Origin: Undaria pinnatifida
Taxonomy: Eukaryota > Sar > Phaeophyceae > Laminariales > Alariaceae
Reading direction: 5' to 3'
Length of the DNA: 64,000 nucleotides
Assembly: GCA_012845835.1 (NCBI GenBank)
Contig: JABAKD010000022.1
Coordinates: 11,798,718 to 11,862,717, forward strand
Position 1 is the first letter of the stretch. Each line of letters opens with the position of its first letter. A program made the translations under genes and the position numbers. Below are positions 44,601-52,000 of the stretch, piece after piece. Under the pieces are notes generated by a model. It worked only from the letters and a program-made list of their open reading frames with translations. It had not been told where the DNA came from and made no database searches.

Positions 44601-47600
44601 GCCTCATGATACATCAGTACCATGTTATAGTCCATGGAAGTCTCTTGAGCTCTCTTGTTGAGCGAACATATCTAAAACATTGAGCTAACAGCTAAATAAA
44701 GCAAACGCATTTTCACCGGAACCTGACCACACACCCCGCCGAGGCTGGGCGCACATCTAAATCGCAATGTCGATTCAAATCGTTTAGCATCGGGCGTGCC
44801 GAATCGTCTGCGCGATAAAAACACTACGGACAGGGAGGGAGAAGGGCTGAAATATATTACCACGGTTTGCCCGGAGGTCGCTGAGACTAAAACCTCCTAC
44901 GAGTCGAGCTGCAAAGTAAAACAGGCGATGATGAAGAAAGAAGTACAACATATACAGCTTGCACCCCTCACCTCCATGGTAACCACGCCCTTGCCAGCAG
45001 CCCCCCCGCCCCCCCCCGGCCCCACCGCCCGCAACAGCTGTGGCGTTAAACTCCCCCTCCTTCAGCAGCTGCGCAGAGCGCCGATCTTCCGCCGCGCGGT
45101 TCGCCGCCGCCGCCTTCTCCCCCATCGAGCCCACAAAGCCTATCAGACGCGCGTGACGCTCATCTTCATCCCCATCCTCATCTTCATCATCGTCGTCGTC
45201 CGCGCCCGGACTCTCGCCAGACTCGTCTGATTCCGCTTGCGAATCATCTTCCTGGTCCATCGCGTCAACTCCATCATCGCTCCCCATCTGGTCATCCGAA
45301 TCATCGTCGCTAGCTTCTGTGGAGGGGGTCGTACGACCTCCCTCCTTTCTTCCCCCGGCTCCAGTGCTCGCCCTACCCGCTGCTGCTGCACCTTTACCCT
45401 TACCCTTACCCTTGGCCTTGGGGTGCCCCTGCGACGCTGCTACTTCTGCCGCCTCGTTAGCGTTGAGCATGTCCATCAGAGACGTACCCCCTTCTTGGTC
45501 GTCGTCGTCGTCGTCGTATTCGTCGTCATCTTCATCGTCATCCCCGTCTCCCCCCCGGCTACCGCCTGCTAGCGACGGTGGTGATGGGGGTGGAAGGCCG
45601 TTCGTTTTTTTATCTACAGATGAGACGGATTTCAAACGTTTGTTTTGGCGGTTTCGAATAACGCATGAAACGAAAACGTTCGAAAACACACACGAAAAAA
45701 AAAGCTCAAAACTTTCGCTTTGGCGGTTCCGAGCATCACAAAAGACCAGCAAACGTCGTCAGCGAGCCGGGAAAAGGCAAACATGCAGCATCGTATTTTT
45801 TTACGTAAATTGTAGAATGTTGAAAATATTACGTCGTACGATAGCCGTATTTCTAAGCTGTTCGAACGCATGATCAGCATAACCTACAGCAGAAATAGAA
45901 GGACTTGTGTTGTATTGCTGAGAACGCAGGGTTTCGATGCAGTTGGCATGTCTGAGCAGTCATGCCTAAATAAAATTCGAACCCCGGTGTTTCGTGTCAG
46001 TGCATCCCATCGGGTACCTCAACCCGCAACTGTCTCACTACTAGTGTTCCATATTGCATCGCAAGTCTCGATAAATCGGAAATCGAATCGAAAGTCGGAT
46101 CGGAAAAACACACGTCCCGATATCCGACAACAACGCCGTACTTAACGGGGAGGAGATATCGCTTTACTGTCCCCTATCCCCCCTGTTGAGAAAGTCCAAA
46201 GGTGAACAATTCGACTTGAGGGATCAACAGAAAAAACATGCGTGCTCCTTTGGCAGTACCATAACATCGTTTCCGTACTTCCGCCTCGCATATTATCTAT
46301 CGTATCCCAATCGGGTTATTTGGCGATCCGAACCGATCCGATACGTATCAGATTTTTCTTATCGGATATTGTTTTTTGGCCCGTATCGGATCGGAATCGA
46401 TTATCGTTCCGATATGCAACGATAAGCACTACTACTCACCACGCACCCGGGACAGGCCGCGAACAAGATAGGGGGGGTTCAAAAGTCTAGGTATCGCGTA
46501 AGACACCGACCAGATTCTTCACAAGGCCATAGACCCGTAGCACGTACGTGCGATCGAAGAATCACACGCACCTTGCAAAGATGACTGTCGACGAGGTTCT
46601 CGATCTCACAGGTGAGCTCTTTTCATCGTCTATACTCAAATAAAAACGGTCACCCATCAAGCCCCGAACTTCTCTCAACAAAAAACACGCCAAAACACTA
46701 CAGCAAACTGTAACCTTCAACATGTGGCACTAGCACGTATCACACCTTGTTTCTCGCTTCGCCGGTCCAGGATCGTACTCATTAGCTCTCCGTACCTGAC
46801 CAAAAAACAAGGCAAACGAGCAGAAATCGGTGCGGTGCGGTAAACGTTTCAGGAGAGCAGCAATTTTGAAGACTGCAGCAGTACTTAGACTACAGGAATA
46901 TAAGTATATTCGTGCTGCCATAGTGCTATTTGCAGTTGTCGTATAAGTAAATCGCCGCCATAATCGAGCTCGTGGTAACAAGATAGGCTTCAATAACTGC
47001 ACAAATCGTTGACAGCAGTTGTCTTGTAGGAGCTCTAATTAATATGAAAGGGTTATCGAGGATGGGATCTCTACACAAGTACCGGTACCTCTTACCGCCA
47101 TCCGATACTCGACACTGCTGAACTGGCACCTGCACCCTTCTCCCCCTACATTATCGTCCAAGTGTGAACGCCATCGCCCATCAACTACCTTCTGGTTACA
47201 ACGCACTAATATATACCTGGTAAACAGTATATATTGATATTTAGATTGCGTCGAGCGGTCAATAGCGCGTCTTATTATGATAGACTGGACAAATGCAAGA
47301 TTGCTTCCACAGCAACGGCGGTGTGCTGCCAGGTGCTACAAATTCTGTGACGTAGCCAACGCACCACAAAACGCAGTGTATACATAAACCACTTCGACCT
47401 CTTTCTCCTGTCTCTCCCTCTCTCACCGTGCTTCATCAGCGCTGTCGAAAGCGGCATCCTCGTCCACCTCCTCGTCTTCAAAGTCCGAGTCCTCGGGGCC
47501 AGGCCCATCATCGCTGTCTCCCGCTTCGTCGTCGTACTTGTGTCTGTCGCTCTTTCCTCCACCCTCCTACCAAATCCGGTACAGCCGTGGTCCCGCGTTA

Positions 47601-48740
47601 GTGCTGTGCCCTTTATTGCTGGAATCCACTTTAGTGCGGTTATAATCGTTTGTTGCGGCATTGTCTTACAGAGTACCTGGTACAGCACTATCCGGGATAG
47701 TCCCACTTTAGAGCCGATATTATCGATTGCCAAGGCACTGCGGCACCGTACTAATTAAGGACCATAACTCGACTGCTGTACGTACCAGGCATGATAATTA
47801 CTGGATACTTACAAGCCGACATGACGCTGCTGGACCTGGTATGATATCATGCATACGAGTGTACGCGTGCTGGCATACATATTAATAGCAGGTGCGACTG
47901 CTTCGCGTCGTTTCGTGACACACTTTTATAATTTTCAGGCGCCAGGGCCGCGGAGAACGTTGATGGTAAGGAAGGAGCACGTTCACGAAGCTCCCCTTGC
48001 CATCTGGTCGCCCGGATCTGTAAGGGGGTGCCGGTAGGCTTTTCACGTTTGCGGGCTAAGGAGGTGCTTGCTGGAGAGATCAAGATACAGGCGTCGCAGG
48101 TAGATCCAATCCGACCCTTGACCCTTTAATTCTAACCCTAATCCCAACCCAAAGCAAAAATAGACCAAAACCGGTCAGAAACGCGTTCGCGCCAGCCGCC
48201 ACTCAAACGGTGCCTTCCAGCTATTGATAGTGGCTTCGCTCTTGCCGAGGCGACTTGGGAGTTGCGTCGGCGAGCAAGGTTCAAATGTTCGAATATCGGC
48301 GGTACAGGCAGCCATCTTTCTCGTACAATATCATACCTCTCGCGACGGAAATATAAGATACGTTATGTTAAATATATGTAAACCGAAAAGCTCTTTACAT
48401 TTCCGACCCATGGTACCAGTGAGTGTACGTCTTGAAAAATCAGTGGTCAGGCTTGGCACGAACTAAACACAATACTGTATATTCTCTCGCTCACATCGAA
48501 CTCGTAGCCGGTGCTGCTCGAGCCTCCACCACTGCTCCTCCTATGATTGCTGTCGCCCTTATCCGACTTTCCTGGCCTCCCGGTGAAGGCAAGAGGCAAT
48601 GCTGTTCCGCGCCCCGAGGACCTCCCTCCGCGTCCTCTACCTCTGCCTCTGCCTCCGCCTCCGCCTCTCCCACCCCGACCTCGACCTCCTCCACCTCTCC
48701 CACCTCCACCCGACCCGCTTGAACTTCGTCCGGGAGGCAT
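29641..48740 (-). CDS. UTP14: UTP14, U3 snoRNP / SSU processome protein, 13 exons
   Basis: Exons on the minus strand: 48740-48495, 47566-47427, 45558-44972, 44258-44140, 43726-43621, 42863-42717, 40524-40414, 37312-37187, 36521-36411, 34900-34712, 33006-31627, 31282-31191 and 29950-29641, giving about 1,220 residues. UTP14 is a nucleolar component of the 18S rRNA processing complex. Family blocks appear in order: an RGG-rich start, acidic DEEVDEDAAFDSADEA, ERHARLIGF and EFNA, REAAYDSRKSEMGKWV, VRERQAELSKMRALMF, KIKSK-TYRKIKK, ERMSLRHK-NTTKWVKSAL, GNNPWL, LAGWGSWAGKGAP, VVLNEKRQK and KYLVSEVPYPFTSREQYERS. All junctions are in phase except one. Exon 3 (587 bp) is one base out, and the slip lies in a G9-C-G7 run at about 45005-45025, so a homopolymer error or true frameshift is likely there. 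Introns reach about 3 kb and carry satellites and MITEs. The first exon is the least certain. Confidence 0.93.
30758..31180 (+). repeat. Tandem repeat, about 135-bp unit, in the last UTP14 intron
   Basis: Three full units and one partial unit start at about 30758, 30893, 31025 and 31161 with TATCGCTTGAGGGCGGT, and contain GAGCGGAACGCGTT and AAGATGGCAAAA cores. The array ends about 10 bp from the donor of the penultimate UTP14 exon. The right breakpoint of the 12-kb duplication (30806) lies inside its first unit. Confidence 0.85.
33007..34711. other. UTP14 intron 10
   Basis: No gene seen. About 33025-33060 is a G-rich tract. About 33620-33700 is a dispersed repeat (GTCTGCCTGGTCGGCG and CCCGACGTGCTCCGTC cores) shared with about 19355-19415, 30344-30404 and 54290-54360. 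About 34200-34300 holds two tandem copies of a unit with TATCAACCATTTGGGCCAAAT. 34592-34650 is a TATCACGCAGC dispersed element. Confidence 0.5.
34592..34650 (+). repeat. Dispersed element TATCACGCAGCTTGCAAA, UTP14 intron 10
   Basis: Independent locus of the family at 16024. It shares TATCACGCAGCTTGCAAAG and TCGAACTCACAGCTGACGT with a diverged middle, and lies antisense to UTP14. Confidence 0.65.
35080..35960. repeat. Dispersed repeat copies and CAC/CAA/CAG microsatellite in UTP14 intron 9
   Basis: 35080-35400 matches 5220-5500 and 41510-41690 (shared cores ATAGAGGTAGCA, AAAATCGTCGG and GGCCATGGG). 35480-35560 matches 3905-4005. 35570-35670 is an imperfect (ACC)n/(CAA)n/(CAG)n microsatellite. 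35690-35950 contains another partial copy of the ATAGAGGT family. Confidence 0.6.
36720..37140 (+). repeat. (ACC)n/(AAC)n arrays in UTP14 intron 8
   Basis: Imperfect (ACC)n arrays at about 36720-36800 and 37040-37135, with (AAC)/(AGC) runs between. They flank a short copy of the end of UTP14 exon 8 (36970-36998). Confidence 0.8.
36970..36998 (-). pseudogene. Copy of UTP14 exon 8 3' edge and donor
   Basis: On the minus strand this reads in frame as EERMSPRHK followed by GTGGGAGG. It matches the last nine codons and donor of the true exon 8 about 200 bp upstream in the gene (EERMSLRHK, then GTGCGAAG, at 37187). A functional acceptor is not obvious, so it is a partial exon duplicate or decoy donor rather than a new exon. 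Confidence 0.7.
37310..38110. repeat. Low-complexity G/T-rich tract and GGGTC repeats in UTP14 intron 7
   Basis: 37325-37555 is G-rich, then a TGGTTTGGTT array. 37910-38110 contains clusters of GGGTCGGG/CCCGACCC pentamer-type units, also found at about 41200-41410, 55750-55950 and 63595-64000. Confidence 0.75.
38230..38670 (+). repeat. Minisatellite around CAGAAGTTCCGGGTACGGGT, block 1
   Basis: Roughly ten imperfect units of about 40 bp with cores TACAGAACTTCCAGAAG and TTCCGGGTACGGGTATGAA, in UTP14 intron 7. A second block of the same family is at about 39340-39760. Confidence 0.8.
39340..39760 (+). repeat. Minisatellite around CAGAAGTTCCGGGTACGGGT, block 2
   Basis: Same family as 38230-38670, separated by about 670 bp of non-repetitive sequence, and also containing paired TACCCCGGGTA palindromes. 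Confidence 0.8.
39800..40106 (+). repeat. 59-bp tandem repeat built on TATCTAGATCC
   Basis: 39901-39959, 39960-40018 and 40019-40077 are three 59-bp units with few differences, followed by a partial unit to about 40106. Each unit starts TATCTAGATCCTCC. 39800-39900 has shorter irregular TATCTAGATCC units, so the array has a higher-order structure. Confidence 0.9.
40630..41420 (+). repeat. GATCTGTACAT units and GGGTC-type repeats in UTP14 intron 6
   Basis: 40630-40880 has three to four units of about 70 bp with TGAATGATCTGTACATCTGATG and AAGTCTCCACGGG cores. 41200-41410 has clusters of CCCGACCC/GGGTCGG units as at 37910-38110. Confidence 0.7.
42047..42110 (+). repeat. Dispersed element TATCACGCAGCTTGCAAA, UTP14 intron 6
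   Basis: Third independent locus of the family, with TATCACGCAGCTTGCAAA, ATGACTATCGA and ACACAGCTGGCGTATTTAG segments, antisense to UTP14. Confidence 0.65.
42895..42942 (+). repeat. Poly-G run in UTP14 intron 5
   Basis: A G-rich stretch ending in an uninterrupted run of about 20 G, about 35 bp upstream of the acceptor of UTP14 exon 6 on the transcribed (C-rich) strand. It could serve as an extended polypyrimidine tract. Confidence 0.8.
44091..44122 (+). repeat. (CCA)n microsatellite
   Basis: About ten CCA units in UTP14 intron 4, ending about 18 bp downstream of the exon 4 donor on the transcribed strand. Confidence 0.85.
46034..46442. mobile_element. hAT-like MITE, about 393 bp, in UTP14 intron 2
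   Basis: The element is 46042-46434. Imperfect ends: the left starts TAGTGTTCCATATTGCATCG and the right, reversed, starts TAGTAGTGCTTATCGTTGCA. They are flanked by CTCACTAC (46034-46041) and CTCACCAC (46435-46442), a 7/8 match of hAT length. Subterminal sequence is rich in CGATTCCGATCCGAT-like units on both sides, typical of hAT-derived MITEs. No transposase. It is more diverged than the element at 6120 and so is probably older. Confidence 0.55.
46561..46620 (+). repeat. Diverged TATCACGCAGC-family member
   Basis: It has ATCACACGCACCTTGCAAAG, then ATGACTGTCGACGAGG, then TCTCACAG|GTGAGCTC. Unlike the other copies it has a clean ATG-started reading frame followed by a consensus splice donor. 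It could therefore be the source exon of the family or just another remnant. Confidence 0.4.
47938..48096 (+). other. Exon-like open segment, antisense in UTP14 intron 1
   Basis: The plus strand has an acceptor-like TTTTCAG at 47931-47937, an open frame of about 53 codons, and a donor-like CAG|GTAGAT near 48096. I recognise no domain and found no joining exon. It may be a chance combination or part of an antisense transcript. Confidence 0.15.
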
Positions 48741-49021
48741 AGCACACGTTAATTCTACACTAGTCCTCCAGGAAGTTGCACGAGCTGCAGGGCAGGAGCA
48801 CCGCGGGTGCAGACGCTTGGTACGTGGTACGAGCAACGGTGCGGGCACCGCTAGTTGCGGCGGGACTGTCAGGTTTTGGATGAAAGCCTTCCGGTTCTTG
48901 TTGAAATCCTGACGTTGGCTCTGAACCAAAAATTGGCACCTCGTTGCTCGTTGCTCGCTTGCTCATAACTCGATTAGAGTGCTACTTACAAGGCCTGTGG
49001 TGGTACACTGCAACTTGAATA
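48741..49021. promoter_or_regulatory. Divergent (bidirectional) promoter region, UTP14 / gene B
   Basis: 281 bp separate the UTP14 start codon (minus strand) from the gene B start codon (plus strand), so both 5' UTRs and core promoters must fit here unless the genes have undetected upstream non-coding exons. I see no obvious TATA box. A short tandem TCGTTGCTCGTTGCTCGCTTGCTC lies at about 48945-48965. Confidence 0.55.
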
Positions 49022-52000
49022 ATGTTTAATTCGAGCACCATTGCGCTCGCAGCCCTGGCGCTTGGCGGTATCGTCCGTGGCTCTATCGGTTTTGTCGTGC
49101 CTACAGGTAGCCTCGTTCAATCCAGCTCGTCCTTTGGGAAGCGAGCTCCTCTCGTCGCTGAGTCTTCACAGCGCAACAGCGTCGCAACGAGGAAGGCGCA
49201 AGGGGTCCGTGGTCTGTGCGCTACGATACCGAGTGTGAGTCAAGGATATGACTGGCATATGCTGCGTGCAACGTGTATAAAGCAGGAGCGCTAGCAGTGC
49301 GAAGGTGCTCGTAAAATCCCTTGATATCTTGAACTCCCGGCTTCTGGTTGTGATATCACTTTGGTCGTAATTGTAAGTACCTTTTATTGTAATATTTAAA
49401 ATTTAACCATCACTATATCTCCGTTCATATCGATCCGTGCTCACACAGCCGCAGCAGTATCATGCACACGTTCATGCACATCGACTGCGCTACTGCTGCT
49501 GCTGTTGACCGCACCCACGCAGCACGACCGGTCCCCTTTGCACGAGAACGATAGCTATGAATGCGCGACCGTGTTTTCTGCTGTTGTCCTTGGCATACAC
49601 GCACCAGCCTTCCTTCGATGCGCAGGACGGGGAAAAATTAGCCTTCATCATGTGCTTCGAATGTCACCAGGCAGATGTCTTGATGCCATGACACGTGTGT
49701 GGGTATGATATTGCATGTTTGCGCATGTACTTGTGCCGAAACCCAGAGCAGCATACGAGCGCTGGTGTGAACACAGCAGCACTCTTGATAGACTAGAGTG
49801 TGTGCGAAAACGTTCTTCGTGAGAATACTTATTAAAAATTCCCCCGAAGTCAGGATTTGCGGTGTTTTTCTAAATATAAGGCAAAAAAAGTACTTGAGCG
49901 AAGGTAGGGTTTTGACAAAAAAATTGCGGTACTTTTTGGCTCTCCGTTTTATTGGTCTGCAGTAGAACGCACCGAGCATTTGCCCGACGCAGCTCTAATC
50001 ACTAATCACGGAGCATCCTCCTTGCCTGGTACGCACCACCAGCTCCCTGCTGCTTGCTGTGTCGACACAGCACAGCAACCGCTGAGAGCACACAGGCTGG
50101 AGAGGTGTAGCTAGAATATGACGCTGATGATGAGCGGCGTTGGGGTGTGCGGGGCGACCCCCTGCTACGACGGTGCGCTCTCGCCGCTTGGTTTCGTAGA
50201 GAATGCGTCGTTCCGAAATGGCTCCCCGTGCTCGTGCTCGTACAATATGCTGGTGTCATAGACCGTGACAACAGGACGGCTCGTGTATCATTTTAACTCC
50301 ATAGCTCCGAGATAGCAGAAGCAGAAGCAGCAGCAGCAGCGGCGCGGTGTGAGGCCGCCGCGGTCTAAGTGGTGCTGTTTTGTTGATAAAGCGGATGTTG
50401 TCGCTAGCTGCCGCTAGCTGAGCTGCTGCTGCTTGCTTTGGTGGTATAGCGGCGGCGGCACAACGGTGAACTCTGCCGCCGCCGCCGTTACTCGGCTGCC
50501 GTCGGTACTCGTGCGCCGTTTTGTTTTGCTCGTTTTATGTGTTTTTTTCCTTTTTTTTATTTTTCTTGTTGCCGCATATCCCCACATTTCCCCCCTCAAT
50601 TTTGGAGGCATCCCCTGCAAGATTTCGTTTACTTCCAACGTAAACACACCAAAATCATGATGGGAAGGGAATTCACGTTTTTTGGCGGAAGAAAAGCATT
50701 CTTCCGAAGAACGTTTTTCGCACTTTACTTGTGTAGACACGATATTTTGAGCGCAAGATCAGGCTTCTATTTGCACGACTAACTCTCTCTTGAATCGAGC
50801 AAAGCGGGCAAGCCGCGTTTGATTAATGATGGACATCAGATTGACCGTTGACCCCTTCGAGATATCAGGGGGGGGGATAATCAGAGAGGGGGAAAATGTC
50901 GCAACGATTTTACGACTACAGCAGTACAGCAGCCAGGCTGCTGGGATGCGGGATACGCCCGAGAGAGTTCAACGCGAGGACATGCACCACACACTGTAAC
51001 AGTAGCATGGTGATATTCGAACATATACGCACCGCTATATATGGGTCGCAAAGGCGTTAATTCGAACAAACACCACGCGATTGTCCTCTGTTTTCCGTAC
51101 CTGTTACCTGGTGTCAGCAGAACACGGCTGTAAAAGAATCATACACACCTGGTGTCGTCATTTGTCTTTTGCGCGAATGGATTCGTCAGGTGTTTGCCGT
51201 ACCTCTAGTACCACAGTGGTATCCGAACCACTCGAACTAAATCGCGAACACAACAACCAGCCCGTTGCTGCGGTATGTCGAGAGTTCAGTTATGTGATGG
51301 TCTACTATCAGTTGTAGATGGATTGTTGAAACGTGGTGGCCCTCAAGTTTCCTTACGACCTGCCTAGATTATGTATATACCTTGACGAGCAAACCAGTGA
51401 CGGCTGCGCGATCCGTATACAGCGCCGAAAAATGCCGAAACCCCACGCAGACCAAACTAAGGTACTAATTACGATGCGTCGCCACAAGTGAAATTGAGCG
51501 CACCGATAAACCATTTTTCACTCCGCGGGGCACTTGTTCGGTTCTCGAACCCAGCCTGTTTTTCGTTTACGATCCAACAGGTCGCCCTTTGGCTGCTGCC
51601 GTCCTGCACAACGTGATTTCCAACAGCCGTCTCTCTGCCACCGGTCCACCCCCGGCGATCCCTCATGAGATGATGCCGATTTTTGGCGTTTCTGCTTTGC
51701 CTCGGTTTGCCTTGCAGGACCTGCAAGGAAGGGAACGGCTGGAGAAGTTCATCGGCGACTGTGTTCTTCTTGGCCCCGTGCGGTTCGTTTGCATGACCGA
51801 CGGCGCCATCTTGGAGGCCGTCGGTTCCTTTGATAACCTGCGATACAGCGATCTCGCCAAGGGGAGGTAAGGTCTCCTTTGGTGCGTGTTGCGATAGGTG
51901 TAGCACTTGACGCCCCTCTCACTTCGGGAATTTTCTACCGCACCTAAATATTATACTAGCGTTGATAATAATGGAGGCGACACGTGGGTTCCTTTTCATA

